A stretch of DNA of 64,000 nt, taken from Prolixibacteraceae bacterium. GTDB lineage: Bacteria; Bacteroidota; Bacteroidia; Bacteroidales; Prolixibacteraceae. The position numbers were made by a program, and so were the translations under genes. The stretch spans positions 1 through 64,000 of the forward strand of contig JAFLKN010000016.1 of NCBI GenBank assembly GCA_019163175.1. Reading direction: 5' to 3'. Positions 51,779 to 59,511 of this stretch are shown piece after piece (within the stretch, counting starts at the first letter, position 1; each line of letters starts with the position of its first letter). The notes under the pieces are model-generated. The model saw only the letters and a program-made list of their open reading frames with translations. It was not told where the DNA came from and ran no database searches.

Positions 51779-52477
51779 ATGAAAAAGTCTTTACTTATTA
51801 TTACTATTATTCTCTTTTCCGACATTATGGTGCCGGCTCAGGTAAACAAAATAACAAAAGAGAAGTCAGTTAAAACACCGAAAACAGAAGTGGCTCTTCC
51901 CCCCATGAAGGTCATTCCGAAACAAAACTTATTCATTCTTGCCAAACGGGATACGAACATCACAATCCATTTAACACGCAGTAAACTGGATTATTTCAGG
52001 CAAAATAAGATTGATCTTAGCCTTAAAGCTTCTGAACTGCTAGAAAATTATAATGACCTTATTTTGTTGGACATTAAACCTACTCCATCCTCTGACCTTA
52101 GTACATCACCTGTAGAACAACCAATTGTAATTGCCCAGCACATTTTGGAAGACGGCGGATTTGAAACAGAATATGCAGATGGAAGCAAAAAAATTCAGTA
52201 TAAAAGTGGTTACACCATGATTTTTCCGGATGGCAGGCAGATGCGAGCCAGTTATATGACTGTTTCTCCATTTATTCCGCCGACAACACCTGACGATGAA
52301 AATCAGACCAGGTATCTTCAAAATGTCAGCGATGCACTGTTGAGTCTGCTGTCAGAATTCCTGAACAATGACAGTGTCAGCATAACAAACTTTAAAAAGG
52401 GCGAAGCTGGTTTGAATATTTATCAGGTGATCAACAGACGAATTGAATTTCTAAATTACATCAATCAACAAAAATGA
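51779..52477 (+). CDS. Exported protein, first gene of a moron-like pair inside the tail module
   Basis: 232 residues from the ATG that opens a Sec signal (MKKSLLIITIILFSDIMVPAQ). The mature part is Lys/Thr-rich, then mixed. Residues about 125-160 have paired strands EYADGSKKIQYKSGYTMIFPDGRQMRASYM, which look like YxDG repeat units. The C-terminal helix LLSLLSEFLNNDSVSITNF follows. No family recognised. It is on the strand opposite to all tail genes and overlaps the next gene as ATGA. It has the look of a lysogenic-conversion or exclusion gene; function unknown. Confidence 0.6.
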   Translation: MKKSLLIITIILFSDIMVPAQVNKITKEKSVKTPKTEVALPPMKVIPKQNLFILAKRDTNITIHLTRSKLDYFRQNKIDLSLKASELLENYNDLILLDIKPTPSSDLSTSPVEQPIVIAQHILEDGGFETEYADGSKKIQYKSGYTMIFPDGRQMRASYMTVSPFIPPTTPDDENQTRYLQNVSDALLSLLSEFLNNDSVSITNFKKGEAGLNIYQVINRRIEFLNYINQQK

Positions 52478-53085
52478 AATCACTAACAATCTTTCACAGG
52501 AGTCTGTTTTTGCTTGTTTTTCTTAGTTGCCTATTTTCAAATATAACTTTTGGGCAATCCAGTTCAGATACTGTAAAAAGTTCTATAAGTCAGGATGATG
52601 TAAAAAATAAAGCTGGTATTAAGACTCCGGATGACCTGGTTAACGGATTTGAACAACTGGAAAAGGAACAGAACACAAAAAGCAACTCTGTCTCAGGCTC
52701 ACTAAACGAAGGTTTAAAGGATAGCAGATTGGATTCAGTTAAACTGGATGCTTGGAAAAGTTATTATAATTATATGACCCATGGGTACCGTCATCGGTCA
52801 AATGTATTTACGTGGCAGCTCCTTTCGTCCGTAATCATATTTTGTATGGTTATTTTTCTGGTACTTTCTGGAATTTACTTTGCTTGGTTACAATTTAAGC
52901 TGGCTATGAAGGTAAAAGAGAATGGTGACGGGACTGGCTCCGAAAATCTAACTACAGAATTAAACATGTCCTCAAAAGAGATAAAAGTAAGTTCGCCTGT
53001 TTTGGGTGTCATCATTCTGATTATTTCACTGGCATTCTTTTATTTGTATCTCGTGTATGTTTACCCCATCAATGAATTATTTTAG
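52474..53085 (+). CDS. Membrane protein, second gene of the moron-like pair
   Basis: 203 residues. A Sec signal (about 1-27, LFLLVFLSCLFSNITFG) is followed by a polar periplasmic region rich in Ser, Lys and Asp. Helix 1 is about 109-133 (TWQLLSSVIIFCMVIFLVLSGIYFAWL) and helix 2 about 172-194 (PVLGVIILIISLAFFYLYLVYVY). The motif NYMTHGYRHRSNVF stands just before helix 1. No family recognised. Its ATG overlaps the stop of the preceding gene, so the two proteins are made together and may form a periplasmic/membrane complex. Confidence 0.6.
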   Translation: MKSLTIFHRSLFLLVFLSCLFSNITFGQSSSDTVKSSISQDDVKNKAGIKTPDDLVNGFEQLEKEQNTKSNSVSGSLNEGLKDSRLDSVKLDAWKSYYNYMTHGYRHRSNVFTWQLLSSVIIFCMVIFLVLSGIYFAWLQFKLAMKVKENGDGTGSENLTTELNMSSKEIKVSSPVLGVIILIISLAFFYLYLVYVYPINELF

Positions 53086-53109
53086 AACATGGATTAACCA
53101 GTACTGAAA

Positions 53110-53658
53110 TTACACAATTCGCATTTTTATTGTATTTACCGCAGCATCGGCATTTATTTCAGCAATCCCATCAGCCAGTTCAGGAAGGTATTTATCCAGA
53201 ACAGGGTTGAACCATTCCACAGCAATTCGCTGCTGACCTCTGGGTGGATTGATGGCCGTCCGGCGAACAAAGCCTAATCCATTAGATTGGTAACCGCGGC
53301 CAACTCCTTTATGAACGAAAACGCCGTGCCGTTCGAACTGAAAGCCCACATAGTTGGCCAGGCCAAGGTCTTTTCCCACTTTACTGTTAATACTTGAGGC
53401 TAGTTTTTTTTCAAGCTGTTTCCCACCATGCCTTAGTACAGCAGATTCAAATTTACCATCGGAAAACCAACGGGCGCTGCTGCGCAGGGCACTACGCACT
53501 TTGGGCGTCCATTTCTGAATCAATTCATTTTGCCGACGGATTATCTGCTGATCAGTTTGAACGGTCAAGCCAGCAACCGTAGATTGAGCCGAACGTTTTG
53601 TATTTCGGCCGGACAGTTGGCTGATACCATCGTTTTCGTGGTTTAGATCGTAGCCCAT
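53110..53658 (-). CDS. Tail/connector protein candidate (gp10-like position)
   Basis: 182 residues, basic in the first half: SAQSTVAGLTVQTDQQIIRRQNELIQKWTPKVRSALRSSARWF. VFVHKGVGRGYQSNGLGFVRRTAINPPRGQQRIAVEWFNPVLDKYLPELADGIAEINAD follows. The C-terminal part and the size recall HK97 gp10-type tail completion proteins, but no motif proves it. It stands between the connector-like genes and the tape measure gene, separated from the latter by the plus-strand pair. Confidence 0.55.
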   Translation of the reverse strand: MGYDLNHENDGISQLSGRNTKRSAQSTVAGLTVQTDQQIIRRQNELIQKWTPKVRSALRSSARWFSDGKFESAVLRHGGKQLEKKLASSINSKVGKDLGLANYVGFQFERHGVFVHKGVGRGYQSNGLGFVRRTAINPPRGQQRIAVEWFNPVLDKYLPELADGIAEINADAAVNTIKMRIV

Positions 53659-53697
53659 TGGAATTATAAATTTTGAATTTTGAATGATGAATTAGCT

Positions 53698-54204
53698 TCA
53701 GCCTTCGGAGAGCCATTTGGTTGGATCAATTTCATTGAAATGTGGCGAGGTCAGTGTGTAGGTGAAACGAATGCCATAATTGCCATCAATTTCGTTGGCA
53801 ACAAGCAAGGCTTCAACACTGGAAAAATCAAAATCACGCACTGCAGCTATGCGTGGATTTCGTTTATCGGCTTTAATCCGGATTAGCAGTTGATCACCAA
53901 TTTCCTCCATATTTTCCCATACCTGCTGTATAGACTGATAGTCTGATGGATCAGAAACATGATCCATCAGGATAAAGGCACCCCTGCGATTTTTCAGCAG
54001 GTTGTCGCTTTTGTTATCGGTGAAATCATAACTGTAACCTTCCAGAATAAGAAAAGGATACTGAACATCTGTCCTGTTTAAACCAGCCAGAACTTCATCC
54101 ACTTCCATCCTAAAGAAATGTTTTTCCAAGTCCGAATGGCCAATGTCTTTGTGCGATCGAGCAAGATTTTCAAAATAGGAAACGAGTTGAGATAATTTTG
54201 CCAT
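53698..54204 (-). CDS. Hypothetical connector/tail-region protein
   Basis: 168 residues from the ATG at 54204 (MAKLSQLVSYFENLARSHKDIGHS). An earlier in-frame start lies inside the preceding gene. It contains HFFRMEVDEVLAGLNRTDVQYPFLILEGYSYDFTDNKSDNLLKNRRGAFILMDHVSD. The core is alpha/beta, with a conserved-looking NxxKSDN segment. Size and position match the neck/terminator proteins that follow connector genes in tailed phages. No family recognised. Confidence 0.55.
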   Translation of the reverse strand: MAKLSQLVSYFENLARSHKDIGHSDLEKHFFRMEVDEVLAGLNRTDVQYPFLILEGYSYDFTDNKSDNLLKNRRGAFILMDHVSDPSDYQSIQQVWENMEEIGDQLLIRIKADKRNPRIAAVRDFDFSSVEALLVANEIDGNYGIRFTYTLTSPHFNEIDPTKWLSEG

Positions 54205-54217
54205 GAGTTTGGATGTA

Positions 54218-55012
54218 TTACTTGTTGCGTGTTCGCGCATTTTCCTTGTACTTTCTTGTCATGTAGGCAAAAATGGTATTCACCGGTTTGGATGCCCATT
54301 CATCATCGTGCAGGATATCGTCACCAACGAAATTCTGGAAAATTTTGATCCATTGATTCGGATCTCTATTAGAGCCGTTTGTTTCGATCTGTTCAGCTCC
54401 TGACGAAGCTTTTTCCTCTTGTTTCTGAAAAATCAGTGGATAGGCCAGCGTCAGCCACTCGTGAATGAGTTGGTAATTCAGGACTATCGCTTGCCGAATA
54501 CTCTTGTTTAGCATTCCTATACATTCAAATCTTTCCTGAATCAATCGTTCTTCAAACTTTTCATTCTTACCTAAATACAGCGAAGCGATGAATTTATTCA
54601 GATCAACTTCGTTGCGCGATTCCTGAAAGTTGGAAAAATAGCTGTCTGTAAAAATGAACTGGCCAAACGTGACACCTTTCAGCTTTGGGTTTGGTGCATA
54701 GAGTGTTTGATTATGGCGGATTGAAAGCTTCCGGATTATAAATTCATGGTGTGGGTTCCGGTCATTAATAAATTCCAGCAGCTCAGATAATTTAAAAATC
54801 TGGTAGTCATCAAAACGTTTCAGATTATGTGTCTTCATACCAGAAAATTTGCTCAGAAATTTAAGTTCCGAGATCTTGCCGGAACTCAATGATACAATAG
54901 CCAGTAACTGATCAACACAGATTTCACCCCAATTTTGTGGAAAGTTTGCGCTTACAGTGCGGTAAACCGGAATCCATGATATTGGACGGTAGTTGATCTT
55001 TATGCTTTTCAT
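54218..55012 (-). CDS. Hypothetical phage protein in the connector region
   Basis: 264 residues from the ATG at 55012, which overlaps the previous stop as ATGA. A TTG two codons upstream is an unlikely start. It is helical (NWGEICVDQLLAIVSLSSGKISELKFLSKFSGM; LIHEWLTLAYPLIFQKQEEKASSG) with an acidic C-terminal section. No family recognised. Tight coupling to the DUF6712 gene suggests that both act in the same structure. Confidence 0.55.
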   Translation of the reverse strand: MKSIKINYRPISWIPVYRTVSANFPQNWGEICVDQLLAIVSLSSGKISELKFLSKFSGMKTHNLKRFDDYQIFKLSELLEFINDRNPHHEFIIRKLSIRHNQTLYAPNPKLKGVTFGQFIFTDSYFSNFQESRNEVDLNKFIASLYLGKNEKFEERLIQERFECIGMLNKSIRQAIVLNYQLIHEWLTLAYPLIFQKQEEKASSGAEQIETNGSNRDPNQWIKIFQNFVGDDILHDDEWASKPVNTIFAYMTRKYKENARTRNK

Positions 55013-56001
55013 GCCCAAAATGTTCTTTTACCGTTATTGTTCCGTCGGAAAGCCTTTCCTGTCTGTCCGGAATACGTTGGCCAATCAAGAACATGGACAA
55101 TCAGGTAGCTTTTCAGTTGCTCCAGGTAACTTTCTCCAATGGTCCGGTATCGTGCAGTAAGAGCTACAACCTGCTCCGGATTGGAGGGCTGTTTGTTCCG
55201 GTCATTCCTGTAGCCTGCCGAAGTACTTTCAAAATACAATCCTTTTTCGGTCAGGTCGGCTCCTGATTCTTCCATCAGCCGGGAGGCAGCAAGATAGGCA
55301 ATGGCTTTTCGGATATAGGGTAGAATGTCCCGGACTTTGGCTATTGGATCTACTTTTACCATTTCATTTTTGATCTCGTTAAAAATAGCTTCACCCAGAA
55401 TCGGGCGTATAGACATGTCTTCAACCAAGCCTGAAAAGGATTTCAGGCGAAGAAAAGTCAGTCGGCTGGAGTTGATAAAAATGATGGAGTCAAAAGTTCT
55501 GGTATCCGGAATGAAAGCAGATTTAAGAACTGTCCAGTTCGGGGAGGATTTAAACTCGCTGAACTGGTCAATGTTAGATTCAATATATTCGAGTACTTCA
55601 TCCAGGGCATTGAAGCCTGCATTGCGGAAATACTCCTTTAATTCATCCTCCTGGTATTTGAATAAACTTTTAATCTTTTCGTTTTCGCTGCGTTTAAAAC
55701 CACCGTCGGAAATGGTGGCATTCAACACCTGAAAACCCAACCAATAGGCCAGATGAATCAATGATTTTTGCGTCTTGAATAGCAGTTCGGTTTCTACAGG
55801 TTCCGCCACTGGTGTTTCATGCTCTGTGACTATTACCGTTTTGTCATAAAACTCCTGAAGTTTGGAAAAGGTTTCCGGTCCAAGTAAAGGGCGAATATAG
55901 GCTGTTTCAGCATTCTGGATATGAGGTTTTAGGCGGTTGAATTCGGTGCCATTGCCAACAGCAATGTGTACTTGAATTTCGGGTATGGATTTTAAAAGCA
56001 T
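55009..56001 (-). CDS. DUF6712 phage-associated protein
   Basis: 330 residues matching DUF6712 by its blocks AETAYIRPLLGPETFSKLQEFY, TQKSLIHLAYWLGFQVLNATISDGGFKR and DILPYIRKAIAYLAASRLMEESGADLTEKGLYFES. The IRPLLG block recurs as MSIRPILGEAIFNEI near residue 196, so the protein is an internal duplication. The helical two-repeat design and its place after the portal-like gene recall head-tail adaptor proteins. That role is inferred. Confidence 0.7.
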   Translation of the reverse strand: MLLKSIPEIQVHIAVGNGTEFNRLKPHIQNAETAYIRPLLGPETFSKLQEFYDKTVIVTEHETPVAEPVETELLFKTQKSLIHLAYWLGFQVLNATISDGGFKRSENEKIKSLFKYQEDELKEYFRNAGFNALDEVLEYIESNIDQFSEFKSSPNWTVLKSAFIPDTRTFDSIIFINSSRLTFLRLKSFSGLVEDMSIRPILGEAIFNEIKNEMVKVDPIAKVRDILPYIRKAIAYLAASRLMEESGADLTEKGLYFESTSAGYRNDRNKQPSNPEQVVALTARYRTIGESYLEQLKSYLIVHVLDWPTYSGQTGKAFRRNNNGKRTFWA

Positions 56002-56043
56002 GAATGAGAAATTTACAATTTGAATATTTAGGAATTACAATCT

Positions 56044-57408
56044 TCAGGAAAGGGTTTTGGAGGTTCCGGATCCTGAATCGAGCGTGGTCAAAACGGTGTT
56101 TCGGAAACGCCATTCCACGGATTCATCACCACCATTGAAGCGATGATAAATTTCGATGGGATCAAGGATGGTCTGACGATCCAGCCAGGCATTGGCCACA
56201 TTGACCAGATAAGCTTCCCGGATGTTGCTTCCTCCCTGGTTCCCGGCGTAAGCACCCCCAGGCATTCCTGCACCCATCACATTTGGATTGACCATGATGG
56301 CAAACATGATCTCGGAATTTGCAGCAGCTGAAGTAATCAGGTTTTGTTCGTTGTTAAGTTTGTTGTTTAGCGGTTCTATAATCCACTTTTCTTCAGCCTT
56401 ACCATTCATAGGGTTGATTTCAAAAAAAGTAAAAATGGGTTTGTCAGCGTTATCGACCCCGCAAAGGTTGTTTTCCACATCGTCCATGTATTGTTCGATT
56501 GCCGCTTTTCGAAGGTCGACAGTTGTATACTGATTGACAGGAAATTGTTTATCCCAGAAAGCATAAGGAATCTGGATGTGCCATTTCCAGGTGATCTGAT
56601 TGGTATATGCCTTTTTCAAAAAGGCAGGCACCATGTTGGCAATATCTACCCATCCGGCTAAATAAGCAGCATACCAAAGAGGGGAGGAGTAATATTCATT
56701 GTTGCTCCAAGAATCGCGTATACACAGTACATAGGACTTGCCTTTGGTTTGATTTGCCCAACGGCGGCGTTGCAAATCGGCAAAAGGATCGTATTCGTCA
56801 AGCACGTCATAAACCGTATATTCCCCCTCAGCAGGATTGTCAGGCCAGCGACCGGAAACAATACACTTTTCTATCAGTCCGTCTTTGTCAGCAACCGTCA
56901 ACCGGCAATATTTGGCGTTTATTGTGTTTACACCAACAATCTGGCTTCCATCCTCATTAAACAGAAACTGGACGAATCCAATGCCGAGTTTTAAAAAGTC
57001 GCGGATAGCCTTTTCCATATACCGGCGAACAATACGGCTATTTGCAAATATGGCCAATGATTGATCTTTTGGAGCAGTCATTAGTTCATTGCCCTTTTCA
57101 TCGTAGCCCGAAATAATGCAGGGAAAAATTCCCTGACCGAGTGTGAAATTTCGGGTGAACCGCAATCCTGTGTTAAGTGTTCCGACCTTGTTGATGATTT
57201 CATCGGCTCGTTTCGGCCAGTCATTGTTTGGTCCCCAGCTGGCAATTTCGTAGTTGCCAACAGTGGTTTTATCCAAATCGGAACCGGAAGGTTTGGGTGA
57301 TACCGTTGATTTGGGTCTGTCAGCCGGAACCCCTGTAGTAGCGCCCAGGTAACTTCGGCCGGAAGCCAATAAAGGCACACCATTTTGATTAAAAAGAATA
57401 TCCGCCAT
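56044..57408 (-). CDS. Portal-like protein
   Basis: 454 residues. NYEIASWGPNNDWPKRADEIINKVGTLNTGLRFTRNFTLGQGIFP near the N-terminus follows the portal pattern (paired helices before the wing). RDFLKLGIGFVQFLFNEDGSQIVGVNTINAKYCRLTV and SNNEYYSSPLWYAAYLAGWVDIANMVPAFLKKAYTNQITWKWHI give the core. NEQNLITSAAANSEIMFAIMVNPNVMGAG recalls the long crown helix region. In tailed phages the portal joins capsid, terminase and tail. Here it is followed directly by connector-like genes, with no protease or capsid gene. Confidence 0.65.
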   Translation of the reverse strand: MADILFNQNGVPLLASGRSYLGATTGVPADRPKSTVSPKPSGSDLDKTTVGNYEIASWGPNNDWPKRADEIINKVGTLNTGLRFTRNFTLGQGIFPCIISGYDEKGNELMTAPKDQSLAIFANSRIVRRYMEKAIRDFLKLGIGFVQFLFNEDGSQIVGVNTINAKYCRLTVADKDGLIEKCIVSGRWPDNPAEGEYTVYDVLDEYDPFADLQRRRWANQTKGKSYVLCIRDSWSNNEYYSSPLWYAAYLAGWVDIANMVPAFLKKAYTNQITWKWHIQIPYAFWDKQFPVNQYTTVDLRKAAIEQYMDDVENNLCGVDNADKPIFTFFEINPMNGKAEEKWIIEPLNNKLNNEQNLITSAAANSEIMFAIMVNPNVMGAGMPGGAYAGNQGGSNIREAYLVNVANAWLDRQTILDPIEIYHRFNGGDESVEWRFRNTVLTTLDSGSGTSKTLS

Positions 57409-57480
57409 ATGGCAATTGCGAATGATGAATTATGAATGATGAATAAATTTGCAAGAAATCAATCCCGATGGATCATTGAA

Positions 57481-57762
57481 TTACATTCTGACCTTTTTTC
57501 CATTGAATTCGATCAGGGCATCGATATGAACCGGGGTGACATGGCTGCTTGCGTTTCCATAAATATCTACAGGAAGAACTCCGCGCATCCGGTTATCCTT
57601 CATGCTGAATTTTAGACCAGCTGCGACTGCTCTTGGCATAAACACCAGTTCACCATCTTTCTTTACAAACTTTACAGAGAACACGGTTTGTTTACCCTCA
57701 GGAATTTCCTTCGCTTCAAGTTCTTTAAGAACCAGATTGCGGCGTATTGTTTCGATTTTCAT
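57481..57762 (-). CDS. Small hypothetical protein upstream of the portal-like gene
   Basis: 93 residues: KIETIRRNLVLKELEAKEIPEGKQTVFSVKFVKKDGELVFMPRAVAAGLKFSMKDNRMRGVLPVDIYG. Basic and beta-rich, with no signal or membrane helix. No family recognised. It opens the structural gene block, 72 bases before the portal-like gene. Regulatory or DNA-binding function is possible but unsupported. Confidence 0.5.
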   Translation of the reverse strand: MKIETIRRNLVLKELEAKEIPEGKQTVFSVKFVKKDGELVFMPRAVAAGLKFSMKDNRMRGVLPVDIYGNASSHVTPVHIDALIEFNGKKVRM

Positions 57763-57920
57763 AGATAAAAATAAGAGGCTTCACCCAAACCCTCCCCATA
57801 AGAGATGGCTAAAGAATGGCTGCGATTGTTTGTGATTCAAATATCGATTTAGTGGGATTGGATGGAAAGGACAGTTTTAAAAAGCTCGTATATATCTGTC
57901 AAACCTTAGCGAACAAAAAA

Positions 57921-57938
57921 ATGGGGCGTAAGCCCCAT
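57921..57938 (-). terminator. Terminator after the coiled-coil gene
   Basis: Arms ATGGGGC / GCCCCAT with a 4-base loop. On the minus strand a run of seven T follows. Confidence 0.85.
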
Positions 57939-57942
57939 CTGG

Positions 57943-58326
57943 TTAAAGGTTGATTTGCTCTTCAACGTCGCGTACTTTAGCATCCAGCGTACGTTTCATC
58001 TCGTCGATTACTGAGCTGATCACTGCGGAATTGGAAGTTTTGAACTCGTTTCCGTTTGCATCTTTCAGACTGATGACTGAGCTTAAAGAGTCAGCCCCGA
58101 TCTGGAAGGTTTGCAACTTCCGGCGTGAATCATTCAGCGTTTTCCACCGGTCAATCAGCATTGATAAGTCTTCAACCCGTTGGATACGTTCTTCAAGTGT
58201 CAGCTTTCTGGCAGCTTCTTCAATTTTCTCTTCCTTAACAACCGTTAGCGTTGTAGCAACCTGATTAGCTTCTACTAATTCAATTTCAGCAACATTTGCT
58301 TTTTCTGCAACATTTGATTTACCCAT
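57943..58326 (-). CDS. Hypothetical coiled-coil protein behind leader copy 3
   Basis: 127 residues from the ATG at 58326 (MGKSNVAEKANVAEIELVEANQV), preceded by GCAGGGGCAAACTATT. A longer frame would run into the leader. Helical and heptad-like: EEKIEEAARKLTLEERIQRVEDLSMLIDRWKTLNDSRRKLQTF and SSVIDEMKRTLDAKVRDVEEQIN. No family recognised. It shares its leader type with the DUF6573 and RadC-like genes, so it probably belongs to the same accessory regulon. A terminator follows. Confidence 0.6.
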   Translation of the reverse strand: MGKSNVAEKANVAEIELVEANQVATTLTVVKEEKIEEAARKLTLEERIQRVEDLSMLIDRWKTLNDSRRKLQTFQIGADSLSSVISLKDANGNEFKTSNSAVISSVIDEMKRTLDAKVRDVEEQINL

Positions 58327-58600
58327 AATAGTTTGCCCCTGCCCTGAGGTCTTATTTTGGCATCTGGCACAGCCGGTTAAAATTAAATTATGGATAATCA
58401 CCATTGAGCCGTGCGGATTCTAGTCAATGGGCGAATGTCTGGTTTTTGCTTAGATAAAGTATTTGTATTGGCAGATCCCGAAACAAGTTCGGGATGACTG
58501 GGCAAAAAGCTGACCGAGTACGAAGTATGACTTCGACAAGCTCAGCCACCGTCGTATTTAACGAAGTCATCCTTGACTTTTCCGGAAGGCGATTAATACC
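58327..58600 (-). promoter_or_regulatory. Shared leader element, copy 3 (expanded)
   Basis: On the minus strand: CCGGAAAAGTCAAGGATGAC, a palindromic core (58529-58553), an extra block with hairpin ATCCCGAA/TTCGGGAT (about 58475-58497), CCATTGACTAGAATCCG, GGCTCAATGG, GCCAAAATAAGACCTCAGGGCAG, then the ATG. End blocks match copies 1 and 2; the middle is longer. The rest of the 379-base gap 58327-58705 holds only a terminator. Confidence 0.65.
58529..58553. repeat. Small palindromic repeat inside leader copy 3
   Basis: GAC / GTC ends around TTCGACAAGCTCAGCCACC, the same core as in copy 2. Confidence 0.6.
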
Positions 58601-58692
58601 TTTATCCCTAATTTGAGTGTAACAAGAATTTCTATGTCACCTGTTGAACCCCAACAAGAAGATATGAAGTGTTTATTATACAAACAAAAAAA

Positions 58693-58706
58693 AGCCCCGA
58701 AGGGCT
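58693..58706 (-). terminator. Terminator of the methylase-like gene
   Basis: Arms AGCCC / GGGCT with TTCG tetraloop on the minus strand, followed by a T run. The hairpin touches the stop codon. Confidence 0.85.
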
Positions 58707-59464
58707 CAGAAATTAAATAAAAGCTGCTGAGCTTTAACCGGAACAGATTCGATAAGTTCAGCAAGAACATCTGCCTTCGACACGCTTCGCTGCTCAGGCA
58801 TCGGTACATTTATAATTTTCTTATTATGCACTGGCAGTTTCAGTACTATCACGCTTTCGGCTTCTGTAATTGGCACAATGTAGGGGACTCCTCCGGTTGG
58901 ATGAAGCCTAATCTGCCATGCTCCAAAAAACTCATTTGATAAAGAATTCATCCATGCCACTTCACCCAACATTCCGTTCAGACAAAAGTTGATCAGGCAC
59001 ATCATTGCACAGTTACGGTCGACATCGGCGCCGTAGAATGATGCATTTCGGTTGATCTCTGCGGCTGCCAGTAATGTTCGGCCCGATCCGCAGGCACAAT
59101 CCAGAACCCGTGAACCAGGTTCGATTGGATTGGTCATACGTGCCATCATTTCGCATATTGGTTCAGGCGTGAAGAACTGACCGTTGTGTCCGTGGCTAAT
59201 GTGTTCCATAAAGAAATCACCGAGAATGTCGCGTAATCCTTCGCCGTGATTGTCCATTTCCATTACCAGTGCCGCAAATGCATCAGCCATCGAATTGACT
59301 TCCTGTTTATCGTACCGGCCTACTATTTCGAGGTATCGGGTTTCCATTGCACCGAGAGACAAGGCACAAACCGACATTTCGAGAAAATCTATAAAAACAT
59401 TGGATATGCTATTGCGCCTTGCCAGCTGCTGCATATACTGTGAGAAACTTTTTAACTTTTCCAT
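58706..59464 (-). CDS. N6-adenine methylase-like protein lacking the NPPY motif
   Basis: 252 residues related to HsdM-type N6 methylases. GQFFTPEPICEMMARM (motif X) is at about 95-110, SAM-binding RVLDCACGSGRTLLAAAE (motif I) at about 119-136 and FYGADVDRNCAMMCLINFCLNGM at 143-165. Where NPPY/F should follow, the sequence reads WMNSLSNEFFGAWQIR. It may bind SAM and DNA without methylating, as in many element-borne relatives. Near the C-terminus, EQRSVSK is encoded by a palindromic repeat (58772-58800) inserted in frame. A terminator separates it from the RadC-like gene. Confidence 0.8.
   Translation of the reverse strand: MEKLKSFSQYMQQLARRNSISNVFIDFLEMSVCALSLGAMETRYLEIVGRYDKQEVNSMADAFAALVMEMDNHGEGLRDILGDFFMEHISHGHNGQFFTPEPICEMMARMTNPIEPGSRVLDCACGSGRTLLAAAEINRNASFYGADVDRNCAMMCLINFCLNGMLGEVAWMNSLSNEFFGAWQIRLHPTGGVPYIVPITEAESVIVLKLPVHNKKIINVPMPEQRSVSKADVLAELIESVPVKAQQLLFNF
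58772..58800. repeat. Palindromic repeat inside the methylase-like coding sequence
   Basis: TGCCT / AGGCA arms around TCGACACGCTTCGCTGCTC, one base different from the core in leader copy 1 (36457-36489). It is read in frame as PEQRSVSKA. Confidence 0.65.
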
Positions 59465-59489
59465 CTTGATCTGAATTTGAATGAGTAAA

Positions 59490-59511
59490 AAAAAAGGCCG
59501 AAGCCTTTTTT
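59490..59511 (-). terminator. Terminator after the RadC-like gene
   Basis: Arms AAAAAAGGC / GCCTTTTTT with loop CGAA. It reaches into the stop codon of the RadC-like gene. T runs on both strands. Confidence 0.8.

Noticed and set aside
36678-57408. Contractile injection system (T6SS/eCIS/R-type tailocin)
   Set aside because: No sheath, baseplate wedge or AAA ATPase of those systems was recognised. A long tape measure with holin and endolysin fits a non-contractile siphovirus-like tail better.
58567-58809. Minus-strand ORF of 80 codons spanning the end of the methylase-like gene
   Set aside because: It overlaps the methylase-like gene in another frame, runs through its terminator and the palindromic repeat, and has no ribosome site.
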